Below are positions 27,767 to 36,226 of a DNA stretch of 64,000 bases, piece by piece (position 1 is the first letter of the stretch; every line of letters starts with the position of its first letter). This DNA is from Verrucomicrobiota bacterium (GTDB lineage: Bacteria; Verrucomicrobiota; Verrucomicrobiia; Verrucomicrobiales; Verrucomicrobiaceae), in assembly GCA_017301975.1 (NCBI GenBank), contig JAFLEI010000008.1, positions 62,001 to 126,000 of the forward strand, given 5' to 3'. The notes under the pieces were generated by a model that was not told the DNA's origin, ran no database searches, and saw only the letters and a list, made by a program, of their open reading frames with translations. The position numbers and the translations under genes are program-made.

Positions 27767-29287
27767 TGCCTTCGACCTGGCATTCACAATCCATGAACCG
27801 CTCACACCGATTGCGATGTTCAAGATCAGGCCATAGACGCCGGGGTGGAAGCCGGAGGTCTTCAGCAGCGTCAGAAATCCATCCCCTTTGGCCGGCACCC
27901 AGAAAAACAGCAGCGCAAACACCAGTCCGGCAAGCATGCCTGCAAACACCGGGCCGGCGCGCATGCGCTGCCAGTGAATCGCAATCATGAAGGCGGGCGC
28001 AAGCTGCAGCAGCATGTCGAACTTCATCTCAAGCAGTTCCACCAAGGTCAGTTTCGTGCCCGAGTTGTTCAGCCACACCGCCAGCGCCGCGAGCACAACG
28101 ACAAACAGCGTCGAGATCCATTTGCCGAGGCTGGTGAGGGATGCCTGGCTCGCCTCCGGGCGCACAAAACCCATGTACAGATCCTTCGTCACCATGCTCG
28201 ACATCGACAGCAGCGTGGAGTCCGCCGTGGACATGATCGCGCCCAGGATCGCGGCAAAGATGAGAACCACCAGCGCATAGCCAAAGGCGCTCTGCTCCTG
28301 AATATGACGCAGCATCACTCCCAGCACGGCATCCGAGCTCGCCCCTTGCAGTTCCCCGGCCAGATGCGCCGCCGCCGTCACTCCCACCAGCACCGCGATC
28401 AGCGCCGTGCACAGCGGCATGAAAGCCATCACCGCCAGGCTCTTGCGCAGCGTCTTTGCCGACTTCGCCGCATAGATCCGCTGGATCGCCTGCGGATATA
28501 GCGCCGCACCCACCCCCAGCAGAAGGATGTAGCTGATCCAGCTGCGCACCTCCGGCGCTTTCGGCGGCAGCACTTTTTCAGGCGCCGTTTGCAGCAGCAT
28601 TCGCGTCGTGTTTTCCATGCTGCCATACTCTTTAAAAATCAGCACCAGCAGCACCGCAAAACCCAGCGCCAGTACGCCGCCTTGAATCATGTCCGTCCAC
28701 GCCACCGCGCGGAAGCCGCCCATGTTTTCATACACCAGCATGATGCCCGCCAGCACCACCACGCCCCAAAGAAAGGCCGTCTCAGGGTCCAGCGTCGTCA
28801 GCCCCTCCACCGCACGCCCCATCGCCGTCAGTTGCGCCAGGTAAAAATTCATCAGCGACGCCACCATGATCAACGTCGCCAGGAGGTTCAGGCCGCGATG
28901 ATTGAATCGGTGCGCCAGGTAATCCGTCGGCGTGATGAACGCATGCTGCTTCGCCAGCTTGAACAGCCTCGGCGCAAACAGCAGGTACGTCACCACGATG
29001 GCCGTCATGAAATGCACGCAGGTCAGCCATGCAAAACCGATTCGGTACGCCTTGCCTGAGAACCCCAGAATAGTGTTGCCGCTGTACTGCGTCGCAAACA
29101 ACGTCAGCAGGAGCACCATGAATCCCACGCCCGAGCCTCCAATGAAATGATCCCGCAGGGAGTTCTCCTTCCTCGCCCGCATTCCCAGCCAGCCGATCCA
29201 GACCATCGACAGCAAATACACCCCGATGAACGTCAGCGCTCCCGCACCAAATGGAATGACATTCGTTTCCGCTGCAGCAGCCATCAT
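27764..29287 (-). CDS. Sodium:solute symporter (SSS family)
   Basis: A 507-residue protein with about 13 transmembrane helices and SSS features: GVYLLSMVWIGWLGMRARKE at the start, GGSGVGFMVLLLTLFATQYS, GGFRAVAWTDMIQGG and AAILGAIMSTADSTLLSMSS (the sodium-site helix 8 region). It imports an organic solute with sodium; pantothenate, proline and carboxylates are typical for the family, but the substrate cannot be read here. Its ATG overlaps the stop of the small membrane protein upstream by 4 bp, the usual arrangement of SSS transporters with a short accessory subunit. Confidence 0.92.
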   Translation of the reverse strand: MMAAAAETNVIPFGAGALTFIGVYLLSMVWIGWLGMRARKENSLRDHFIGGSGVGFMVLLLTLFATQYSGNTILGFSGKAYRIGFAWLTCVHFMTAIVVTYLLFAPRLFKLAKQHAFITPTDYLAHRFNHRGLNLLATLIMVASLMNFYLAQLTAMGRAVEGLTTLDPETAFLWGVVVLAGIMLVYENMGGFRAVAWTDMIQGGVLALGFAVLLVLIFKEYGSMENTTRMLLQTAPEKVLPPKAPEVRSWISYILLLGVGAALYPQAIQRIYAAKSAKTLRKSLAVMAFMPLCTALIAVLVGVTAAAHLAGELQGASSDAVLGVMLRHIQEQSAFGYALVVLIFAAILGAIMSTADSTLLSMSSMVTKDLYMGFVRPEASQASLTSLGKWISTLFVVVLAALAVWLNNSGTKLTLVELLEMKFDMLLQLAPAFMIAIHWQRMRAGPVFAGMLAGLVFALLFFWVPAKGDGFLTLLKTSGFHPGVYGLILNIAIGVSGSWIVNARSKA

Positions 29288-29514
29288 GCCTCTCCCTCCC
29301 CTTCATCATCCTGCGGCCACCGGCACACAAATAGCCAGGCCGTGAAACATGAGACGGCCAGCGAACCAAGGATCGACACCACCGCCCACAGGGGAAACCC
29401 CAGCAGCATGCGTGTGTCCTCCGCCGACCAGTACCAAGGAATTGAAATTCCGGCCAGCACCGCATACACGGTCCAGATCCGCCAGGAGAGATAAGAGTTT
29501 GAGCGCGTCATCAA
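29284..29514 (-). CDS. Small two-helix membrane protein, DUF3311-like symporter partner
   Basis: A 76-residue protein with two hydrophobic helices (WTVYAVLAGISIPWYWS and FPLWAVVSILGSLAVSCFTA) and an acidic tail. The size and the PWYW and GFPLW motifs resemble the short DUF3311-type subunits encoded immediately before SSS symporters. Translational coupling (ATGA overlap) with the symporter supports a joint function. It follows the nine-gene MoxR operon by 67 bp on the same strand and may be read through from it. Confidence 0.8.
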   Translation of the reverse strand: MMTRSNSYLSWRIWTVYAVLAGISIPWYWSAEDTRMLLGFPLWAVVSILGSLAVSCFTAWLFVCRWPQDDEGEGEA

Positions 29515-29581
29515 TGGGGCGACTCATGACGGCTGCCGCAGGATTTGTCGAGCGGGAAGACACAATGCCCCGATCATCGGT

Positions 29582-32500
29582 TCACTTCGCCAGCAGCTTC
29601 TTCACCATCTCCGCGACCTCCTTCGCACCTCCGGGCTCATACCCAGACTTCACATACGCCACCTTGCCGTCCTTGCCGATGACGACGGTGTGGGGAATGC
29701 CTTCCACACCGAAGCTCTGGCCGACTCGCTGACTGGCATCCAGCGCGACTTCAAATTTCCACCCCCGCGTTTCGAGAAAGGTTTTCACCGTCTCTTTGTC
29801 CTCCGCCTGATTGACGCCGACGAAGCGCACCTGTTTCGGATCGAACGCCGCCATCTCATCCATCAGCTGCGGCAGCGCTTTGATGCATGGCCCGCACCAC
29901 GTGGCCCAGAAATCGAGCACGATGACTTTGCCCTTCTCCTTGCTCAGATCAAAGTCGCCCCCCGCCAGCAGCGGCAGTTTGAAAGGCTTCGCATCCTGGT
30001 TGAGCAGCGGAGAGCTTTGCCCGCCCGATTCTGGAAGCACGGGTTCGGGGGCGTACTTCAGTTTCCAATCCCGCAGGGCCAGCATCGCCACGTTCTCCCG
30101 CGGCGCGGTGGTGCGAATCACGTACACCTGCGGCAGCGGCACACGGCAGTGGCCCAGCAGCGGGCTGGTGCCGATCACCGCATCCTCCGCAAAGCGCTCC
30201 ACCTTCAGACCAAGGCGTCCGCCATTGTTCAGCAGCAGCCAGTGGGTGATGACGGGTGGCACACCTTCCTTGTCCTGGGCCTCGAAAGCCGCGCTGACCG
30301 CGTCAGCCGGTTTGATCAACCACACCGCCGCCTTCACGCGGTCACGCGGCACCTGGATCGTCTCCAAACCGGAGCGTATGGCGAAATGCTTCGCCGTTGC
30401 CGCCTCGATCACGCCCCGCAGCAGATCCCCGTTTGCAGCCAGCAGCGCATGCCGCGGCGGATCTTCCTTGCGGAAGCGCGGCACCGTCAGCGCATGCTCC
30501 TTGGCCCGTGCATCCACCAGCGGCACCGCCACGCGCCCAGGAGCAATGCGCGCGCTGAAGTTGCTGATCTTCACAGGGCGCTCGCCATTCCCCCACAGGC
30601 TGAAGGGCTCCAGGATGATGCCGCTGCCGGAGCGCATCTTCGGAGTCAGGACGATTTTGCGCGCGGAAACGCCATTGAAAAAGACCTCCACCGTGTTCTC
30701 CGCGATGGCGATACGGACCGGCATGGGCCCGTTGGTGCGCAGGCGGAACTGCCGGTCCATCTGCTCATCGCTGGCTTCGAGGCCGAAGCACACCTCGCTG
30801 CCTATGTGGCCAAACAGCAGGTTCGTGCTCGGCGCGGCAGGATTGGTGCCGTCGCAGAACAATCGCATCCGCAGGGCGGCGAAGCCGCTGTTGAGCAGCG
30901 TGAAATTGATTTCATTCACCTGCATGAAGGACGGGTGCCCCCATGAGCCGCCGCTGTTGAACGCGATCTCCGCCTTGCCGATCCGTTGCACCTGCTCGGT
31001 GCCCCCACGCACACGCTGCCAGCCCGAATCTTCAAAACCGTCGAGGTTCAAAGTGGCGCCGCCGAATTGAATCGCCTGCAGCTTGTCGGCGGTCAGTTGC
31101 TTCACCTCGGCCACGTCAGATTCCAGATCCACGTGTTTCGCATCAATGGCCCGCAGCCTGCCGGGCACCACATCACCGTCCTGAAGATAAAACAACGCTT
31201 CGCTGCGCATGCCTGCAGGCTTGTCTGTCATCGCACGGGTGATCTCCATCTCGCCCGTGCTTGCCATCGCCACCGGCTTCAGCGCACCCACCGGTTTCCA
31301 GCGCGGTTGCGCTTCGCCCCCGGCCGCGAGCGTACCGTGCAGCACGCTTTTATTAATGGTCAGCGTGTCGAGTGCCGCCAGAGCATCCTTCTTCTCAGGG
31401 CCTCCAAAGCCCTTGAACTCCAGATGATGCAGCGTGGTGATCTTGAAATCGACCGGTGCTTCGGAAAACGTCGTTTTAAACGTGGCCACTTCACTGCGAA
31501 CCCTCACCAGCGTTCCATTGATCCATTCTCCATCGGTGAACCACATTTCTGTGAGCGGCGGCGCTGCCTGGAAAAACGGTGAGACCTCGTTAGCCATTTC
31601 CACCGCCAGCACCTTGTTCCATGGCAGGCGGGTCTCTGTGCCGTCCAGCGCGCGCACAGTCAGGCTGGTGTCGTCTGCCTGCACGGCTTTGGCCTTGAGG
31701 TAGTGCCCGTCAGTCAGTTCGATCCGCGGCCGCGCATCCGTGATGTCCTCCGGCAGCACACCGTCCCACGCACGAATTCGCAGAGCCTCCAGCGTCAGAT
31801 CGGGTCCTTTGTTGAGCAGGGTCAGGCCGGTGACGCTCGCCTCTTTTCGTTCACCTCGGGCGTTCGCCTGCACTTGTGCCACAGCGTCGGCGCGGACCTG
31901 CACCGCACCCTGCACCACGCCGAGCAGCGCACCAAAGAGTCCGCCGCCACCGGCTCTCGCGGCCGGCTTTTTGTCTTCATTCTTCGTCGCGGGCCCGGGC
32001 TGGGTTGCGTCCACCGGGGGCTTCGTTGTCTGCGCCAGCATTCGACCGTCGGCTCCATAGATCGAGCACAGCCCGGTTTTGCGGTTCCAGAACAGCGTCA
32101 GCGTCAGGCGTCGCGCGTCGTTGCTGAGTTTCTGCACGCTTTCAAACACGCGCCCCTGCAGCACCACCTCATCCACCCAGGTCTCCACGGTCACACGCTC
32201 GTCATTCGAAGCTTTAAGCTCGATCTTAAACTCCGGCCTGACCGTGGAACTCAGCGTGAACTGCATCTCCACCTGCTCAGGAGATTTCAGGGGAAGACTG
32301 GCCCGGTGATTCCATCCCACCTGCTGCAGCGCCGCGCCCGGCACCATGCGCCAGAGCTTTTCTTTGGAGGGCACGCTGCTCTGGGAACCGGCTTCGATCC
32401 ACCCGCTGGTGCCTGCCAGCGCAGGCAGAGGCATCCCTTCGGATTTCAGGCGCTGCACGCTCACCACGGCGTCACGCAGCACCTTGATGCTGCCAAAGCG

Positions 32501-32809
32501 CGCGGACTTCACGCTCAGCGTCTTGGCATCCAGTCCGGTCACTGTGCCATACAAACGACTGCCGTCGGCGAGGCGGATGCTGAAGGCTTCCTCTGTGCGT
32601 GCATCCGTCTTGTGCCGGTTCACACGGTTGAGCACGTCCATGCTCACCTGAAAGTCTTCGCTGAACATCGGCGTGCGCCAGATCACATGGCCGTCCTCCA
32701 TCCCCACGAAATGACCGCCCACCCACTCGCCGTTCTGCCAGTGCAGTTCGGAGGCTCTGCTGCCACCGCCCAGCAGTACCAGCGCAGTGATGAAGAGTCT
32801 AGCGTTCAT
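29582..32809 (-). CDS. Exported multi-repeat protein with C-terminal TlpA-like thioredoxin domain
   Basis: A 1075-residue exported protein (signal peptide MNARLFITALVLLGGGSRAS). The C-terminal ~140 residues form a TlpA/ResA-type redoxin with the active site WATWCGPC at about 967-974 and the cis-Pro GIPHTVV. The rest contains at least seven copies of a ~45-residue beta module with consensus xDGxxLxGxV, for example HWQNGEWVGGHFVGM (23-37), LADGSRLYGTVTGL (80-93), LTDGHYLKAKAV (365-376) and WFTDGEWINGTLV (423-435). It is the last gene of the MoxR operon and overlaps the preceding cyclase-repeat gene by 11 bp. It would act in the periplasm as a thiol oxidoreductase tethered to a large binding scaffold. 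Confidence 0.87.
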   Translation of the reverse strand: MNARLFITALVLLGGGSRASELHWQNGEWVGGHFVGMEDGHVIWRTPMFSEDFQVSMDVLNRVNRHKTDARTEEAFSIRLADGSRLYGTVTGLDAKTLSVKSARFGSIKVLRDAVVSVQRLKSEGMPLPALAGTSGWIEAGSQSSVPSKEKLWRMVPGAALQQVGWNHRASLPLKSPEQVEMQFTLSSTVRPEFKIELKASNDERVTVETWVDEVVLQGRVFESVQKLSNDARRLTLTLFWNRKTGLCSIYGADGRMLAQTTKPPVDATQPGPATKNEDKKPAARAGGGGLFGALLGVVQGAVQVRADAVAQVQANARGERKEASVTGLTLLNKGPDLTLEALRIRAWDGVLPEDITDARPRIELTDGHYLKAKAVQADDTSLTVRALDGTETRLPWNKVLAVEMANEVSPFFQAAPPLTEMWFTDGEWINGTLVRVRSEVATFKTTFSEAPVDFKITTLHHLEFKGFGGPEKKDALAALDTLTINKSVLHGTLAAGGEAQPRWKPVGALKPVAMASTGEMEITRAMTDKPAGMRSEALFYLQDGDVVPGRLRAIDAKHVDLESDVAEVKQLTADKLQAIQFGGATLNLDGFEDSGWQRVRGGTEQVQRIGKAEIAFNSGGSWGHPSFMQVNEINFTLLNSGFAALRMRLFCDGTNPAAPSTNLLFGHIGSEVCFGLEASDEQMDRQFRLRTNGPMPVRIAIAENTVEVFFNGVSARKIVLTPKMRSGSGIILEPFSLWGNGERPVKISNFSARIAPGRVAVPLVDARAKEHALTVPRFRKEDPPRHALLAANGDLLRGVIEAATAKHFAIRSGLETIQVPRDRVKAAVWLIKPADAVSAAFEAQDKEGVPPVITHWLLLNNGGRLGLKVERFAEDAVIGTSPLLGHCRVPLPQVYVIRTTAPRENVAMLALRDWKLKYAPEPVLPESGGQSSPLLNQDAKPFKLPLLAGGDFDLSKEKGKVIVLDFWATWCGPCIKALPQLMDEMAAFDPKQVRFVGVNQAEDKETVKTFLETRGWKFEVALDASQRVGQSFGVEGIPHTVVIGKDGKVAYVKSGYEPGGAKEVAEMVKKLLAK

Positions 32810-33875
32810 AGATCGGCAGGAAACGGTAGTTTAAGGCAAGGGCCAGGAGTGACATGCCGGTCTCATACGCACCGCTGCCGAAACTCCCGTCTGGAGATTG
32901 TGTCTCGCCCAGCACCCGCGCCGTGGCGGCATTCCATTTCTGCCAGGACGCATAGTCTCCCTGAAACAAGGCCTGCGCCATGTAGTAGCGGAAGTACTCC
33001 TTGTAGCTGCCCTCGTTGTGCTCCAGCCGCTCGGTGATGTGCTTGAGCGTGGCCTTGAATTCCTCGCTGTCCTTGTGCTTCGAAACGGCCGCCACCAGCG
33101 TGGCGATGGCGCTGCGGTTCATCGATTCGCCAAATCCTCCGAATCCTCCGGCATACGCCACGCTGCCATCCTTGCCCGTGCTCCGTCTCATGTATTCCAG
33201 CGCGGTGTTGATCACTTCATCGGCCACGGACATGCCGGCATTGCGCGCCGCCAGCAGGCCCATCAAAACGGCGCCTGTCACCGAAGTGTCCGCGTCCGTC
33301 GAGTTCGGCATGTACCGCCAGCCGCCCCAGCGGTTCGCCTTCTGCGAGGTGGCGGCGCAGCGGATCGCCAGATCCAGCGCCTGTCCGATCGTGCGCACCG
33401 GCTTGCCGCCCTCCCACAGCAGGGATTCGTCCACCGCGCCATACGCTTCCGAAAGCGAGAGCATGGCAAAGCCATGATGATACATGCTGTTCGGCAGGTA
33501 GCCGCTGGTGGCATCCTGGCTGCGGATGATCGCACGCAGCGCACGCCGGATGTTCGGTGCATGGCGCCCAAAGTTCGGATCCTCGCCGCTCGCCAGAAAG
33601 GCCATGAGGCAGATGCCATCGATGCCGGCGCCATCATGGCCGCCCTGCCAGCTGCCCGCTTCACTCTGCTTGGAGGCCAGCCACCCCAGCCCGCGCTCAT
33701 ACACGGTTTCAACCTCCGGCGGGATCTCGCTGCCAAAACGAAGCGAAGGATCCTGCGACAACGCGTTTACAGTGAGAAGCAGGAGGCAGAGCAGGCATGA
33801 CGAAAATCCGCGCTGGATTTTGCTCCCCTGTGTGGTGGCCGGATGGGTCTGGGTCATGGAGGGTTCGATGTTCAT
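32799..33875 (-). CDS. Prenyltransferase/squalene-oxidase-repeat (alpha/alpha-toroid) exported protein
   Basis: A 358-residue protein with a hydrophobic leader near residues 25-42, so probably exported. The body consists of QW-like toroid repeats: GSWQGGHDGAGIDGICLMAF, GYLPNSMYHHGFAMLSLSEA, WGGWRYMPNSTDADTSVTGA and GSFGSGAYETGMSLLALALN. The cyclase catalytic DxDD motif is not seen, so this is a toroid binding module rather than a hopene cyclase. Start and stop overlap both neighbours (4 and 11 bp). It belongs to the MoxR/BatA operon, where such proteins recur in Planctomycetes and Verrucomicrobiota without known function. Confidence 0.87.
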   Translation of the reverse strand: MNIEPSMTQTHPATTQGSKIQRGFSSCLLCLLLLTVNALSQDPSLRFGSEIPPEVETVYERGLGWLASKQSEAGSWQGGHDGAGIDGICLMAFLASGEDPNFGRHAPNIRRALRAIIRSQDATSGYLPNSMYHHGFAMLSLSEAYGAVDESLLWEGGKPVRTIGQALDLAIRCAATSQKANRWGGWRYMPNSTDADTSVTGAVLMGLLAARNAGMSVADEVINTALEYMRRSTGKDGSVAYAGGFGGFGESMNRSAIATLVAAVSKHKDSEEFKATLKHITERLEHNEGSYKEYFRYYMAQALFQGDYASWQKWNAATARVLGETQSPDGSFGSGAYETGMSLLALALNYRFLPIYER

Positions 33876-36226
33876 TCTCGGTCAATCATGAGCCCGCCGT
33901 TGAAAAAGATCTGGGGGTCGTTGGCCTGCCCTCCCTGTTTCAGACGCTGCGCGTGGTTGTTTTTGATCCCCTCCCAGTACTGCACCGCGTCGGGCAGGTC
34001 TCGTTCCTTGCACAGCTTCCACTGCTCAGGAGTGAGGATCGCCTGCAGATCTTTTTCCGGCACTCCCGCCATCGGGACCAAGGCGTAGTAGTATTGCAAA
34101 AACCACTGCGGGGACATGTAGCGTTCAATGTCCGGCAGGTACTCGGCCAGCACCTTCTGGACGGCGCTTTCCGCTTTCGCGCATTGCTCGCCTGAAAGTT
34201 TTCGGCGGCGGTCCAGTTCAGACACACACATCGCAGCCATCGCATGCAGCCGGTAGTTCTGCCGCTCATCCGTCACCTGCTGCAGTTTCTTGAGCTGGGA
34301 CTCGTTCAGCGTTGCCTTCAACGCGGCTTTCCACACCTCAGTGTTCTGAGGCTTGTTTTCCTGACGGCTGAAATTCGCACGCGCCGTTCCCGCCAGCGTC
34401 TGCAGGAGATTTTCCGGTGTGGCACTCTGCACGCTCTGGCGCACGAAGTTTTCGGTGAACTGCCGCCAGTATTCCAAGCTCGTCTCCACCGCTCCTTTGG
34501 CTGCTGTGGTGAGCTTTGAGACGGCCGGTTCGGGGAGGGAGAGCAGCCGTGTGGCCTCCTCGACCTGCGGCATCATCACCTCCAGCATCTTCTCCCGTTC
34601 TTCGACAAACATCTGGTAAAGGTGCTTCGAGATCGCTGCCTCCATGTCTGGCGCCTCAGGGTAGCTGCCGTTCATGTTGGGCATGCCGTTGCGGGCGGAG
34701 CCGTTGTTGGAGACGATGACCTCCTTCCAGCGCTTCCATTGGAGGTCGTCCAAAATGGCGCGCGCCTTTTCCTCCTTCACCTTGCCCGCGTTCTGAAACA
34801 GCTGGGCGGCGTTGTAGCTCCAGTACTGCTGACGACGCTGGTCTATGAGCGAGCTCATCTGCTCCTCCAGCAGGGGTTCCAGCAGCAGGCGTTGCTTCTG
34901 CGAAAGCGCGAGCCTCTTGTCCATTTCAGCGATGCAGACGCGGGAGATCGCCAGGCCGGTGCGCTGCTCGCGCTGCTTGTTTTCCGTTGCCATGCGCGTG
35001 CGTTCTTCTTCCGAAAGCAGCTTTTTGATTCCCTCTTTCCAGATCGGCATCTTGAGGGCCTGAAGATCTTCGCTGATGCCAAAATACACATTCCCACGAA
35101 TGCGTTTGCGCTCCGTCACCGAATAATTCCTCGCTTGCTGCAGCCAGCCTTTGCGCGCCTGCTTCAGTGATTCTTGAATCGCTTCTTTGGACAGCTTCTC
35201 CAGCGCCTTCTGGCGTTCCTGGTTCAAATTCAGCGCCATGACCATGCCGTCGATCTCCGCTCCCATGGTGATCTCCATCTGCTGCTCCGCCTGCTGCTCG
35301 GAGGGCTTGATCATGTCGGTCACGTCGGTTTCCGCCTTGGTCCGCTCCTCTTTGTCGGCCTTGTTCCATTGGGCCAGTTGCTCTGCAGGCAGCACTCCCG
35401 CCGCCGCCTTCTCCCAGGCTTTGTCCCAGGCCTCGCCACGCGGACGGTCAAAGCGGATGTAGAAGTAATTGCGGCCCATGATGCTCTCACGGGCTGCGGG
35501 CGGCAGTGTGCGCAGCATGCCGGTCGCCCGCTTTTTCTCCGCGTTGCTGAGCTCGTCCAGCAGGTTCTCAGCGGCTTTGTTCAAGGCCTCCACCTGCGGG
35601 TCTCCCAGCTTGAGCACTTTCTTCATCAGCTCGATCTTGGCCTGCAGGTCTTCATTCATGGGTCCGCGCGATTCACGCACCCAGCGTTCGAGATGTGAGG
35701 AGATTTCCTTGTCCGTCTGCTCCTTCTTCTTCGCGTCCGCCTCATGCCAGGTGGCGTACCGCGCTTCGCCAAGCGTTGTTTTCAACGCGGCAATCCACGC
35801 CGGGTCTTCATCAGGCGGCGTCCAGTTTTCGATGGGTTCATTGGGCCCTGCCACCTCCGGCTTCCACATGCCGATGTGCCGGATCGCCGCCGAATCCGAG
35901 GTGCGGGACAAATAGGTGCGCATCATGGCCACAGCCAGCGGCTGCCAGGATTTCAGCGTCGTCTCCACCGCTTTTCCCGCTTCCTCCTGCAGCCTTGCCT
36001 TTTCCTCCGCCGAGAGTTTGACCTCCGCGTCGATGGCGCTGACCACCTCCGCCATATGAGCCGTGAGCTGCTTCTTCTTTTCCGGCGCGCAGGATTGAAC
36101 AAAGTCCGCCAGCACCTTCTCGACCGCCTCTGAGAGCGGCTTCTTCAGCTCGGCACGCGATGGCGTCTGGGCCTGCGCTCCACCGGAACCGGTCAATACA
36201 ATGGCCAGCAGCATCAGCTTGATCAT
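33872..36226 (-). CDS. Exported helical repeat protein of unknown function
   Basis: A 784-residue protein with a signal peptide (MIKLMLLAIVLTGSGGAQAQ) and an almost entirely charged, helical body. I see about four diverged repeats that begin with a Trp/Leu helix and continue into a Glu/Lys-rich one: AWIAALKTTLGEARYATW, AWDKAWEKAAAGVLPAEQLA, IWKEGIKKLLSEEERTRM and VWKAALKATLNESQLKKL. No enzymatic motif is visible. It is translationally coupled to both neighbours by 4-bp overlaps, so its stoichiometry is probably tied to the cyclase-repeat and DUF4175-like proteins. Likely a periplasmic structural component. Confidence 0.82.
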   Translation of the reverse strand: MIKLMLLAIVLTGSGGAQAQTPSRAELKKPLSEAVEKVLADFVQSCAPEKKKQLTAHMAEVVSAIDAEVKLSAEEKARLQEEAGKAVETTLKSWQPLAVAMMRTYLSRTSDSAAIRHIGMWKPEVAGPNEPIENWTPPDEDPAWIAALKTTLGEARYATWHEADAKKKEQTDKEISSHLERWVRESRGPMNEDLQAKIELMKKVLKLGDPQVEALNKAAENLLDELSNAEKKRATGMLRTLPPAARESIMGRNYFYIRFDRPRGEAWDKAWEKAAAGVLPAEQLAQWNKADKEERTKAETDVTDMIKPSEQQAEQQMEITMGAEIDGMVMALNLNQERQKALEKLSKEAIQESLKQARKGWLQQARNYSVTERKRIRGNVYFGISEDLQALKMPIWKEGIKKLLSEEERTRMATENKQREQRTGLAISRVCIAEMDKRLALSQKQRLLLEPLLEEQMSSLIDQRRQQYWSYNAAQLFQNAGKVKEEKARAILDDLQWKRWKEVIVSNNGSARNGMPNMNGSYPEAPDMEAAISKHLYQMFVEEREKMLEVMMPQVEEATRLLSLPEPAVSKLTTAAKGAVETSLEYWRQFTENFVRQSVQSATPENLLQTLAGTARANFSRQENKPQNTEVWKAALKATLNESQLKKLQQVTDERQNYRLHAMAAMCVSELDRRRKLSGEQCAKAESAVQKVLAEYLPDIERYMSPQWFLQYYYALVPMAGVPEKDLQAILTPEQWKLCKERDLPDAVQYWEGIKNNHAQRLKQGGQANDPQIFFNGGLMIDRE

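Noticed and set aside
31703..33037. A 444-codon plus-strand frame opposite the repeat-thioredoxin gene
   Set aside because: No signal peptide, no domain, and the minus-strand gene explains the region.
32799..33875. Hopene/squalene cyclase
   Set aside because: Toroid repeats are present but the DxDD catalytic motif is not, and the protein is half the usual cyclase length.
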